Shown piece after piece: positions 15,723 through 23,731 of a DNA stretch of 43,190 nt. Position 1 is the first letter of the stretch. Every line of letters begins with the position of its first letter. The translations under genes and the position numbers were made by a program. This DNA comes from Actinomycetota bacterium. GTDB taxonomy: Bacteria; Actinomycetota; Actinomycetes; Streptosporangiales; Streptosporangiaceae. The notes beneath the pieces are model-generated. The model was not told the DNA's origin. It saw only the letters and a list, made by a program, of their open reading frames with translations, and ran no database searches. The stretch covers positions 1 to 43,190 of the forward strand of contig DAHVAR010000118.1 in NCBI GenBank assembly GCA_027314515.1. Reading direction: 5' to 3'.

Positions 15723-16004
15723 TCAGTCTCCTGTCTCCGCTACCTCGTGCTCAGCAAGCAGGTGGTTGACCAGCATGTCGAGCGCGACGAGCTGGATCTC
15801 GCGCTCGAATTCGGTCAGGAATGCGGGATCGCGCCTGCCCTTGCGGACAACGTGCTGGTAACGCTCTCCGCACTGCGGGCAGGTGATCTCGTAACGGGCA
15901 TTGCCCTGCTCCGCCGTGGCGACGACCGCATCACTGTGCCGCTCGCCCAGATGCGCGTGCAGTGCGCGGGGCTGCGCCGCGAAGTCGCACCATGGGCAGT
16001 TCAT
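15723..16004 (-). CDS. Small zinc-finger protein in the sulfur operon
   Basis: The 93-aa protein carries two likely zinc sites of CxxC...HxxxxH form. The first is C3PWC6 with H18 and H23 (HAHLGERH). The second is C42PQC45 with H81 and H86 (HLLAEH). A basic-to-acidic helical segment separates the second pair. The ATG overlaps the TGA of the membrane oxidoreductase (ATGA, 16001-16004), so it is firmly within the operon. No enzyme motif is seen. It may bind nucleic acid or act as a scaffold or metallochaperone for the carrier proteins encoded next; that is speculation from position. Confidence 0.7.
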   Translation of the reverse strand: MNCPWCDFAAQPRALHAHLGERHSDAVVATAEQGNARYEITCPQCGERYQHVVRKGRRDPAFLTEFEREIQLVALDMLVNHLLAEHEVAETGD

Positions 16005-18220
16005 GCCGTCACCTGCGCTGCCAGCGGCTCGGCTGGGTGTGCCATCGCTTCGGCCACCAGCAGGGTGATGTCGCGTACTGCCAGCGTGCCGTCGTGCCCG
16101 GTGGTCTTGGCCGCGTCGGAGTACATGGTCACGTCCTTCGGGCAGGCGACGATGAACTGGCTGACGTTGAGCGCGGCGGCCTCGGCGATCCGGTTCTCGC
16201 TGGGACGCTCGGCCAGGTAGCTGTCGTCCATCCAGATCCGCCCGCCGCCGGCTCCGCAGCAGAACGTGTTGACGCCGTTGCGCGGCATCTCCACGAGTTC
16301 GCAGCCAAGTGCGCGCAGGACCCGCCGGGGCGCCTCGGTGACGCCGTTGTAGCGGGCGAGGTAGCAGGGGTCATGGTAGGTGACCTTGTAGCCGAGCGGC
16401 CGGACCTGGATAGCTCCGGTCTCCAGCAGGTGGGCGAGAAGTTCGGTGTAGTGCCACACCTTGTAGCTGGCACCGCGCTCCGGGTACTCGTTGCGCAGGG
16501 TGTTCAGCGAGTGCGGATCGGTGGTGAAGATCTCCTCGAACTGCGCCTCGCGCAATGTCTCGATATTGTGCTCGGCGAGCATCTCGAACAGGCCTTCTTC
16601 GCCGACCCGGCGCACGTCGTTCCCGGCATTGCGCTCGCCGTCGTAGAGCAGGCCGAAGTCGACGCCGCCGGCGGTGAGGATCCTGGCGAGGGCGCGGGAG
16701 TTCTCCTGCAGCCGGTCGTCGAAACTGGCGAAATCACCGACGAACCACAGGTACTTCACCGGCTCCTTGCGGGCATCGGGGATCTGGAAATCCAGTCCCT
16801 TGACCCAGCGAGCCCGCATCCTGGCCGATTTCCCGAACGAGTTGCCCTGGGTTGCGAGATTTTGCAGCGCTGTCTGCAGCGTCGGATCCATCGTGCCCTC
16901 GTCGACCAGGCTGCGGCGCAGTTGCACGATGGTGGGCACGTGCTCGATGCCGACCGGGCACACCTCTACGCAGTGCATGCAGGTGGTGCACGACCACAGG
17001 GTCCGCTCGGCCACCACGTCCCCGGCGATCCGGGTGCCCGCGCCGACAGCGAGCGGCCCGGTGCGGTCAGGGCGCTGCTCGCGGTCCAGGAGGGTATGGC
17101 CGCCGGAGCTGGCATCGGCCCATTGGCGCAGGTCCAGGATCAGGTCACGGGGGGACAGCGGAGCGCCGGCGGTACGGGCCGGGCAGACTTCGTGACAGCG
17201 GCCGCACTTGGTGCAGGCGTCGAGGTCGAGCAGTTCCTTCCAGGTGAAGTCGCTCAGCTGCTGGTAGCCGGCCTGACCCTGCGCGGGCACCGGGGCCGGC
17301 AGGTTCGGCGTGGTGCCCCGGTCGGTGGCCAGCAGGTTGGCCATGTCCAGCAGCATGTGCATGGCCTTGGAGAACGGGATGTAGGCGACGAAGGTCAGCG
17401 CCAGTGACGCGTGGATCCACCACATGATCGTGTGCGCGGTGACCGCGCCGGCCGGGCTCATGCCGAAGGCGGCGAACATCTCCGCGACCAGCCGGCCGAA
17501 GGGGGTGAACAGGGTGAACCATGGCATCCCCTGGGTGAGGATGCGCAGGCCGGTCAGCAGGTAGGCGGTGACCAGGATGGCCAGCAGCAGCCCGAGGAAC
17601 ACCCAGTCGCCCGCCACCAGCCGCTTGCGCGAGTAGCCGGCCTCCGGCTGGTGCGCCCGCGCGTACCCCAGCCGCCACGGCCGGCGCACCCCCCGCCGCA
17701 GCGCCATGTAGATCAGCGAGAGCAGGAACGCGAATCCCATCGTGTCCACGGTGAAGGTGTAGACGAGGAAGAACGGACCGTGGAAGAAGCTGTCCTCGTG
17801 GCCGACGATCAGGCGGGAAAGGTTACGGACGATGTCGACGTCGATGGTCAGGATCACGGTGGCGGCGAAGGCGACGATGAATCCCCAGAAGATGAAGAAG
17901 TGCGCGATGCCGAGCGCCCGGTCCCCCCGCCCGATCGTCTTGTTGGAGGCGAGCGTGCCGATCGTGGCCGTGTCCGGCCGGCCGATTCCGCCGGCCGAGC
18001 CGGCCCGGGACCGGCCGGCGAGCGCCTGCCTGACGGTCGGCCAGCGCCCGGCTGGCCGGCCCCGGCGGTACTTCCGGATCCGCAGCCACATCCCCCAGCA
18101 GAAGACCGCGATCGACACCGTCGCCGCGGCGTAGAAGATGGCCTTGCCGACGGGCCCGATGTCCTGGAAGACGACTCGGGTGACGGGAATCCCGGCAGCC
18201 ACCAGCTTGTCCGCCAGCAT
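16001..18220 (-). CDS. Membrane-bound ETF:quinone oxidoreductase of the HdrD/NarI-fusion type
   Basis: In 739 residues, the N-terminal ~300 hold about six membrane helices with histidines placed for haem b (such as HFFIFWGF and HTIMWWIHASLALTFVAY), like NarI-type cytochromes. Two [4Fe-4S] ferredoxin motifs follow: C336-C339-C342-C346 and C411-C414-C417-C421. The C-terminal half is an HdrD-like CCG region with DPCYLARYNG and CCGAGGGR; the first CCG module lacks its usual cysteines (NAGNDVRRVGEEGLF). Such proteins pass electrons between ETF and menaquinone. The ATG overlaps the TGA of etfA (TGATG), supporting an EtfAB partner. It probably delivers sulfur-derived electrons to the quinone pool. 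Confidence 0.87.
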   Translation of the reverse strand: MLADKLVAAGIPVTRVVFQDIGPVGKAIFYAAATVSIAVFCWGMWLRIRKYRRGRPAGRWPTVRQALAGRSRAGSAGGIGRPDTATIGTLASNKTIGRGDRALGIAHFFIFWGFIVAFAATVILTIDVDIVRNLSRLIVGHEDSFFHGPFFLVYTFTVDTMGFAFLLSLIYMALRRGVRRPWRLGYARAHQPEAGYSRKRLVAGDWVFLGLLLAILVTAYLLTGLRILTQGMPWFTLFTPFGRLVAEMFAAFGMSPAGAVTAHTIMWWIHASLALTFVAYIPFSKAMHMLLDMANLLATDRGTTPNLPAPVPAQGQAGYQQLSDFTWKELLDLDACTKCGRCHEVCPARTAGAPLSPRDLILDLRQWADASSGGHTLLDREQRPDRTGPLAVGAGTRIAGDVVAERTLWSCTTCMHCVEVCPVGIEHVPTIVQLRRSLVDEGTMDPTLQTALQNLATQGNSFGKSARMRARWVKGLDFQIPDARKEPVKYLWFVGDFASFDDRLQENSRALARILTAGGVDFGLLYDGERNAGNDVRRVGEEGLFEMLAEHNIETLREAQFEEIFTTDPHSLNTLRNEYPERGASYKVWHYTELLAHLLETGAIQVRPLGYKVTYHDPCYLARYNGVTEAPRRVLRALGCELVEMPRNGVNTFCCGAGGGRIWMDDSYLAERPSENRIAEAAALNVSQFIVACPKDVTMYSDAAKTTGHDGTLAVRDITLLVAEAMAHPAEPLAAQVTA

Positions 18221-19185
18221 CAGTGCTTAACCCTCTCCGCCAGCGCCGGGATCAGGTCGAACAGGTCCACCGTCGTCCCGTAATGCGCCACGTCGAAGAT
18301 CGGCGCGCCCGCGTCGGTGTTGCAGGCGATGATCAGCTCGGCGCTGCGCATCCCTTCCAGGTGCTCGGGCGCCCCGGAGATGCCGAACATCAGGTACGCC
18401 TTCGGCTTCACCTTCAGGCCCGACTTGCCAACCTGGCGCGACTTGGGCAGCCAGCCCGCATCGACCACCGGCCGGGAGGCCGACAACGGCACCCCGAGCG
18501 CGTCGGCGAGTTCCTGCACCACCTCGAGGTTGTCCCGGCCATCGATGCCACGGCCGACCGAGACGAGGACGTCGGCCGCGGTGATGTCCACGTCGCCTTC
18601 CTGCGGCTCAAGCACCTGCTGCAGGCTCATCCGCAGCGCCTCCAGCCCGGCCGGCGCGGCGAACTCCACGACGGCGCAAGAGCCGTCGCCCTGGCCGGCA
18701 GCGGCGGGGAACGCGCCGCCGACCACGGTGGCGATGCCGCGCTCGCCGCCGAGTTCCACCTCGGCCAGCACCTTGCCGCCGAGGATCTGGGCGGTGGCCA
18801 CCACCGCGGCCGGCTCAGCCGTCAGGCTGGTGACGTAGGCAGCGAGCGGCGCCTGCCAGCGGACCGACAGCGCCGCGCCCAGGTCCAGCCCGACGGTGGC
18901 GTTGGACATGAGGATGAGCCGGGGGTTGCGGTCGGCGAGCACGGCCATCAGCGCCTGCTCGTAGGCTTCCGGCAGGTACTCAGACAGGGCCGGATGGTCG
19001 ACCGACACCACTACGTCCGCGCCGCCCAGCTGAGCAGCGAGGTCACGCGGGCCGAACAGCGCGACCTCTGCCTGGCAGCCGAGAGCGGCGGCCAGTTCCC
19101 TGGCCTTGCCCAGCAGCTCGTAGCTGCCTTCGGAGACCTGCTTGCCGGTGTGCTCGGCGAGCACCATTATGTTCCCGCTCACCAC
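18220..19185 (-). CDS. etfA: Electron transfer flavoprotein alpha subunit
   Basis: The 321-aa protein has the ETF alpha N-terminal domain (IMVLAEHTGKQVSEGSYELLGKAREL) and the C-terminal FAD-binding domain with VSVGRGIDGRDNLEVVQELA, SRPVVDAGWLPKSRQVGKSG and YLMFGISGAPEHLEGM. The segment IIACNTDAGAPIFDVAHYG closes the FAD site. With EtfB it forms the heterodimer that passes electrons to the membrane oxidoreductase encoded next. GTG 19185 starts 1 bp after the etfB stop; a second in-frame GTG follows directly. No acyl-CoA dehydrogenase gene lies nearby, so sHdr or the lipoyl carriers are the likely electron donors (inference). Confidence 0.95.
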   Translation of the reverse strand: MVSGNIMVLAEHTGKQVSEGSYELLGKARELAAALGCQAEVALFGPRDLAAQLGGADVVVSVDHPALSEYLPEAYEQALMAVLADRNPRLILMSNATVGLDLGAALSVRWQAPLAAYVTSLTAEPAAVVATAQILGGKVLAEVELGGERGIATVVGGAFPAAAGQGDGSCAVVEFAAPAGLEALRMSLQQVLEPQEGDVDITAADVLVSVGRGIDGRDNLEVVQELADALGVPLSASRPVVDAGWLPKSRQVGKSGLKVKPKAYLMFGISGAPEHLEGMRSAELIIACNTDAGAPIFDVAHYGTTVDLFDLIPALAERVKH

Positions 19186-19186
19186 G

Positions 19187-19963
19187 TCATCCCTTCATCA
19201 GGCCGCGACCGCGGAGCAGGTCCGCGATCTTGGCGGCCACCTCGTCCGCGTTCCCGGTCAGCATCTCGGCGTGGCCCGCCGCCTCTGGCCGGTACATCCG
19301 GCGCACGGTCAGGGACGGCCCGGTCGTGCCGGGTGACGCATCGACTTCGCGCAGGCCGCCCGCCTGCATCGCCTGCCGGATCCGGCTGATCGGCGCGTAC
19401 CGCGGTGCCTGCCGTGCCGCCTGCACGCCCACCACGGCAGGCAGGCTCACCTCCAGTTCGTGTGACCGGCCGCCGGCGAACTCCTGCCGGATCGTGACCG
19501 CGTTCCCGTTCGCCTGGACCCCGACCACCACGGATACATGCGGCAGCCCTAGATGTGCCGCGAGCATCGGCGGGAGCTGGCCGTCCAGGTCGTCCGCGGC
19601 CTGCACCCCGGTAAGCACCAGATCGGCTGGCTCCGCTGACAGGTAGCCTGCGAACACCGCGGCCCGGTCGCTGGTCCGGGTGCTGCCCTCGCCGCCGCTT
19701 ATCTTGACCGCCGAGTCCGCGCCCTTGGCGATGGCGGTGTACAGGGCCTGGTCGATGTCGGGGTCCTCGTGCAGGCCGACGACCACCACCTCCGCCCCGG
19801 TCGCATCCTTGACCAGCAGCGCTTCCTCCAGCGCCTGCGCGTCCCATTCATTGAGCACGAACTTGAGGAACTCTCGGTCGATATCGGTCTCGTCGGGAGT
19901 CAGCTCGATCTCCTCGACAAGGTCGGGTACCGCCTTCACGGGAACGACGATTCGCACGGGCAT
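19187..19963 (-). CDS. etfB: Electron transfer flavoprotein beta subunit
   Basis: The start was set at ATG 19963 (MPVRIVVPVKAVPDLVEEIE), the conserved N-terminus of ETF beta, preceded by GAGAGGTGAG; the open frame further upstream is not plausible. The 258-aa protein has NEWDAQALEEALLVKD, EVVVVGLHEDPDIDQALYTA and the AMP or FAD-binding loop DLVLTGVQAADDLDGQLPPM, all typical. ETF beta pairs with EtfA. Some sHdr-linked or bifurcating ETFs carry a second FAD here in place of AMP; the sequence alone does not settle which. It lies 28 bp after the radical SAM gene's stop, in the same operon. Confidence 0.94.
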   Translation of the reverse strand: MPVRIVVPVKAVPDLVEEIELTPDETDIDREFLKFVLNEWDAQALEEALLVKDATGAEVVVVGLHEDPDIDQALYTAIAKGADSAVKISGGEGSTRTSDRAAVFAGYLSAEPADLVLTGVQAADDLDGQLPPMLAAHLGLPHVSVVVGVQANGNAVTIRQEFAGGRSHELEVSLPAVVGVQAARQAPRYAPISRIRQAMQAGGLREVDASPGTTGPSLTVRRMYRPEAAGHAEMLTGNADEVAAKIADLLRGRGLMKG

Positions 19964-19991
19964 CTCACCTCTCCGGAACTGGCCCCGGCCG

Positions 19992-21089
19992 CTAGCCGAG
20001 TACCTCGTCCAGTCGAATTTGCTGCCGGATTTCGGCCAGGTCGCCCGGGCCGGGCATGAACGGGTAGTCGCGGAACGGCTCGGACGGCCGGTAGGAGCCA
20101 TAGGGCCGGGTGCAACCCGGCTCGCCTTTCTCGCCAGGGCAGCCGTTGGTCACGAAGGCCACGCCCTGGTCGACGACCGCCTGCACGCTCGCCTGGTCGG
20201 CTCGCAGCCGGGCCAGTGCGCCGTCGGGACCGAAGTCGAACTGGCTCAGGTCGTAGCCCTCGCTCTCGATCAGGTGCTTGGCCAGCTGGACGCGGCGCCA
20301 GCGGGTCAGCGGTGACTTCGCCAGGTCGGCCATCCGCGAGTCGGGCTCGGGGTTGAAGCAGAACAGGTAGGAGAAGATCTGCCGGTCCCGCAGGGCCAGG
20401 AAGATCTCGATCAGGTCCCGGTCGGTCTCGCCGAGGCCGACCAGGGTGTGCACGTTGACCTTCCATGGTCCGAAGATCTCTCGCGCGTCGGTCACGACCT
20501 CCCAGTACTTCTCCCACTTCAGGCCGCCGGCCGGAACGTCGGTGCGGATGTGGCGGAACAGATCCTCGGTGACCGCGTCCAGGCCGATGCCGATCATGTC
20601 CACGCCCAGTGCCTTGAAGGTCTCCAGCCGTTCGCGGTTCAGGGTCGGCGGGGCTACCAGGATGGACAGCGGAGTGGACACCCGCTCGGCGATCCGCCGG
20701 GTGATGTCACAGGTGTCGCGGTAGGCGTGGCCGTGGGTGACCATCGATATGCACAGCCTGGTCAGCGTGGCCTCGTGCCGGGCCATCCGGTCCACCAGGT
20801 CGTCAGTGCGCACCAGCGGCCATTCGACCCGGATGAAGGACTTGTCCTCGTAAGCTCCGGGCCGGGTGCGGGCCAGGCCGCAGTAGCCGCAGTCGGACAG
20901 GCAGCCCTCGTCGTAGTTGAGCAGCAGGTTGATGCCGCCGAAGTCGAAGTCGCGGCTGAACCGGCCGGACCGCATGCGCAAGGCGATGGCGCTGGCCATC
21001 GAGATCCGGACGTAATCGGGACTGATCTGCGGCTCGCTGGCGCGCGCGGGCAGCACGGGCAGCTGGCGGATGGCCACGTCATGCTCCAT
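19992..21089 (-). CDS. Radical SAM lipoyl synthase component (LipS1/LipS2 type)
   Basis: The 365-aa protein has the radical SAM cluster motif CLSDCGYC near residue 63 in the order CxxxCxxC, then a TIM-barrel pattern (LCISMVTHGHAYRDTCDI, LSILVAPPTL, GVDMIGIGLDAVTEDLF, VNVHTLVGLGETDRD). Late cysteines in TNGCPGEKGEPGCTRPYG may bind a second Fe-S cluster. Paired with the second radical SAM gene of this operon and with lipoate-ligase genes, it fits the two-protein LipS1/LipS2 lipoyl synthase, which inserts sulfur into octanoyl groups. I cannot say securely which of the two this is. Biotin-synthase-like function is the main alternative. The start overlaps the ligase gene by 11 bp. Confidence 0.8.
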   Translation of the reverse strand: MEHDVAIRQLPVLPARASEPQISPDYVRISMASAIALRMRSGRFSRDFDFGGINLLLNYDEGCLSDCGYCGLARTRPGAYEDKSFIRVEWPLVRTDDLVDRMARHEATLTRLCISMVTHGHAYRDTCDITRRIAERVSTPLSILVAPPTLNRERLETFKALGVDMIGIGLDAVTEDLFRHIRTDVPAGGLKWEKYWEVVTDAREIFGPWKVNVHTLVGLGETDRDLIEIFLALRDRQIFSYLFCFNPEPDSRMADLAKSPLTRWRRVQLAKHLIESEGYDLSQFDFGPDGALARLRADQASVQAVVDQGVAFVTNGCPGEKGEPGCTRPYGSYRPSEPFRDYPFMPGPGDLAEIRQQIRLDEVLG

Positions 21090-22221
21090 TCAGTGCCGGT
21101 GCTGGCACGTCCGGGTCAGGGAAGTAGCAGGAGCCAGTCGCGCGGACGGGCGCCGCCGTGGCACGCTGGTCCGCCTGCCGGCCAGCGTCGAGCACGGCGA
21201 GCGTGAGCTGGCCGGCTGGCACGCCGAGCGCCCCGGCAGCGCCGGAGCGGGCCACGGCGGCGGCGACGGAGCGCTCGTCGAGGCGGCGCCAGCGCAGCGC
21301 TGACTCCAGCTCCACCAGGGCAGCGGGCAGCGCGTTGAAGTCGCCGACCACGATCGCGTTCTTGACCAGGTCGCCGTGGGTGGTGACATAGATGCGGGCC
21401 AGCCCGGCCGGGGTCGTGAGCACCGCCGAGCCGCTGCCGTCAGCGGCCAGGCTGCGGTCGGCGAGCCAGGACCGTGCGCCATACCGGTCGGCTGCCAGCG
21501 CTGCGGCGCGAGACTGCTCATCGGCCGTGGGCGCGGCCGGTTCGAGCGTGGCCCCGAATGCCGTTGCGAAGCCGGCCGCGATAGCGTCTCGCAGTGCAGC
21601 GCCTGACCAGGGGCGAGAAGTCTCACGGGTAACAGTGGTGACCCGTTCGGCGACGGCAGTTGCGGCCTTGCCGGCCAGCTTGGCCGCGGGAATGCGCAGC
21701 ACTTGCAGCATGAACGGGATATCGAGGTCGGCAAGGATGCTGGCGTGAAACAGCATGCCGCCGGCGTCGTCCACGTACAGGCCCAGGCCGGCAATCTTGC
21801 GGCCGGCCACTTCCAGGTCGTTCTTGCCCCGGAACACCGCCGTGATGCCGAGACCGGCCAGCCCGGCGGCTACCGCGGCGGCGAGTTCCTCGATGATCTC
21901 GCGGGGCCGCTGGCCGGCCGGTGCCGTGCTGGCAAGGGCAACGCCGAGCTGGCCCGCGCCCATGATGATGGCCCCGCCGCCGGTTGGCCTGCGGCTGACC
22001 TGGGTGCCCGTCCGCGCGCAGGAGTCCAGGTCGACCTCGGCTTCCAGGTTCTGGTACCGGCCGATGAGCGCGCAGTGACTGCGGTAGGTGTACAGGCGCA
22101 GCGTCGGCGGCCGCTGCCTGGCGTCGCGCCCGTAGCCCGCCATCAGCGCCTCGTCCAGCCCCAGTCCCGCCGCCGCGCCCGCGCCGTCATCGGCCAGCAG
22201 CCGCCATGCCCGGCTACTCAT
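21079..22221 (-). CDS. Lipoate-protein ligase-like protein for the sulfur-oxidation carriers (sLpl(AB)-like)
   Basis: The 380-aa protein has a biotin/lipoate ligase domain: RSHCALIGRYQNLEAEVDLD, the RRPTGGGAIIMGAGQLGVAL motif that shapes the acyl-adenylate pocket, and KNDLEVAGRKIAGLGLYVD with the conserved lysine. About 130 residues form a C-terminal accessory domain (RYGARSWLADRSL, YVTTHGDLVKNAIVVGDFN), as in two-domain LplA. It would attach lipoate or octanoate to the lysine of the LbpA-like proteins encoded in the same operon. ATG 22221 overlaps the TGA of the preceding radical SAM gene (ATGA). The long open frame upstream of it is antisense-type noise. Confidence 0.87.
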   Translation of the reverse strand: MSSRAWRLLADDGAGAAAGLGLDEALMAGYGRDARQRPPTLRLYTYRSHCALIGRYQNLEAEVDLDSCARTGTQVSRRPTGGGAIIMGAGQLGVALASTAPAGQRPREIIEELAAAVAAGLAGLGITAVFRGKNDLEVAGRKIAGLGLYVDDAGGMLFHASILADLDIPFMLQVLRIPAAKLAGKAATAVAERVTTVTRETSRPWSGAALRDAIAAGFATAFGATLEPAAPTADEQSRAAALAADRYGARSWLADRSLAADGSGSAVLTTPAGLARIYVTTHGDLVKNAIVVGDFNALPAALVELESALRWRRLDERSVAAAVARSGAAGALGVPAGQLTLAVLDAGRQADQRATAAPVRATGSCYFPDPDVPAPALNGA

Positions 22222-23210
22222 GCGCCTACCTCCACCTTCGTGTAGCTGTCGTGGCCGGCCCAGGTGAGGGAGCAGCAGTACTCGAAGAGCCGGGGCGTGA
22301 GCCCTCGTGAGCGGGCGTACTCGATGGCTCCGTCGGCTGGGTAGGCGATGCCGTTCAGCCCGAGATCGATGGCCGCCTGGTCCAGTTCGGCCTTCACCGG
22401 CCCGAGGGGCCGGGCGCAGCCCAGGTTGATCGGAATGGCCGGAGCGGCCGTCCGGGCGATGGCGAAGAAGCTGGCCACTTCCTGCGGGGAGGGCGGCGGG
22501 ATGTGCGCCATCGGCGTTCCGGTCAGCGGCACCAGCACCACGAGGATGAGCGTGGAAACCGGGTAGCGGGTCAGCATGTCCAGAGCCCGGTGCTCGCCCA
22601 GGAACTGGCCGTAGTGCAGGCCAAGCACGATATGCGGGATGATCCGCAGCCCGTGGTCGCTGAGCAGGCGCAGCGAGCGTTCCATGTCGGCGACGGTGAG
22701 GTCGAGGTGGTAGACATCGCGGAGCGTCTCGTCGGCGCCGATGATGTCGAGCATCACCCCGTCCACGCCCGCGCCGGCGAGCCCGGCGGCGAGTCTTGGG
22801 TCCACCACCCCGGAATGGACGATCACCCGCATGCCGAGTTCCTCGCGGATTCGCGGGATGTGCCGCAGATGGGGCAGCAACGGCACGCCGCCGGTCCGGG
22901 TGGAGCCGCCGGAGACCAGCAGGCCCTCGCTGCCGCTCGCTTTCAGCCGGGAAGCCAGCGCGAAGAGGTCTTCCTCCGCGCGCACCGAGATCATCCCGTC
23001 CAGGACCTTCGCCTGGCAGTGGTCGCAGGACAGGGCGCATGCCGACCCGGTCACCGAAACCGGCAGGAACCTTCGCGGGTTGACGGGGGTCCACTCCGGG
23101 GTCTGCCAGCGCTTGAGGCCGGGCGCGTAGAAATCCATCACGTCGCCGAAGTTGGCCTGCCGGATCCGGGCGGGGTCGGCAGCGGCGGGCGCTAGGGGAT
23201 GCGCGGTCAC
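22218..23210 (-). CDS. Radical SAM lipoyl synthase component (LipS2/LipS1 type)
   Basis: The 330-aa protein has SVTGSACALSCDHCQAKVL, giving the radical SAM CxxxCxxC motif, and then the GLLVSGGSTRTGGVPL glycine-rich strand, GVMLDIIGADETLRDVYHLD and LGCARPLGPVK. The last may supply an extra cluster ligand. The two radical SAM genes flank the lipoate-ligase gene, the arrangement expected of the two-subunit lipoyl synthase associated with sHdr. GTG 23210 overlaps the TGA of the lbpA-like gene (GTGA). In a sulfur oxidiser this system would make lipoate in place on the carrier proteins. Which of the two LipS proteins it is remains open. Confidence 0.8.
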   Translation of the reverse strand: MTAHPLAPAAADPARIRQANFGDVMDFYAPGLKRWQTPEWTPVNPRRFLPVSVTGSACALSCDHCQAKVLDGMISVRAEEDLFALASRLKASGSEGLLVSGGSTRTGGVPLLPHLRHIPRIREELGMRVIVHSGVVDPRLAAGLAGAGVDGVMLDIIGADETLRDVYHLDLTVADMERSLRLLSDHGLRIIPHIVLGLHYGQFLGEHRALDMLTRYPVSTLILVVLVPLTGTPMAHIPPPSPQEVASFFAIARTAAPAIPINLGCARPLGPVKAELDQAAIDLGLNGIAYPADGAIEYARSRGLTPRLFEYCCSLTWAGHDSYTKVEVGA

Positions 23211-23731
23211 TGTGCGATCACCCCGCTGAGCCGGTACTCCTCAACTTTCCCGGCGAACCACGCGGTGATCTCGTCCGGATCGGCCAGCAGCCCGGGCAGA
23301 TCGTGCGCGGCGCCCGCGACGGCGGCCTCGATCAGCCAGCCGGCGCCGAACGGATCCTGCTCGGCCAGCCCCGGATCTGCGGCGACCGCCTCGTTGACCG
23401 TCACCAGCGTTCCCGTCACCGGGCTGACCAGGGGGCCGACGAACTTGGCCGCTTCGAGCTCGCCGAACGGGCGGCCGGCGGCTAGTCCGGTCCCGGCCGC
23501 ACGGAACGATAGCTGAGCCAGCGTGCCGCTGGTCTCGATGCCGAGTGCATCCATGCCGATCCGCACCAGGCCAGGTCCGGCCGGCAGCACCCACATGTGG
23601 GTGTCCGGCTGGTACTGGCGGTCCAGCGCGAGCGGGTAACCGAGGATCCGGAGCAGCCCGCCTGCGCCGCGGCCGGACTCTGCCCCGGCGGCTGCTTGCG
23701 CAGGCAGGCCGGCGTGGTGGGGGTGAGACAT
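23207..23731 (-). CDS. GcvH-like lipoyl-carrier protein (LbpA-like), third and most divergent copy
   Basis: The 174-aa protein has a ~28-residue His/Ala/Gly-rich N-terminal extension, then a GcvH-type core: MWVLPAGPGLVRIGMDALGI, ELEAAKFVGPLVSPVTGTL with Lys96 as the lipoylation site, and DPFGAGWLIEA. The AAKFVGPLVSPV context is closer to canonical H-protein-like LbpA than that of the two copies at 14.8-15.7 kb. No cysteine occurs in it, in contrast to the other two. Its ATG shares a base with the stop of the ligase-like gene (TGATG), and its stop overlaps the radical SAM start. It sits directly among its own probable maturation genes. Confidence 0.83.
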   Translation of the reverse strand: MSHPHHAGLPAQAAAGAESGRGAGGLLRILGYPLALDRQYQPDTHMWVLPAGPGLVRIGMDALGIETSGTLAQLSFRAAGTGLAAGRPFGELEAAKFVGPLVSPVTGTLVTVNEAVAADPGLAEQDPFGAGWLIEAAVAGAAHDLPGLLADPDEITAWFAGKVEEYRLSGVIAQ

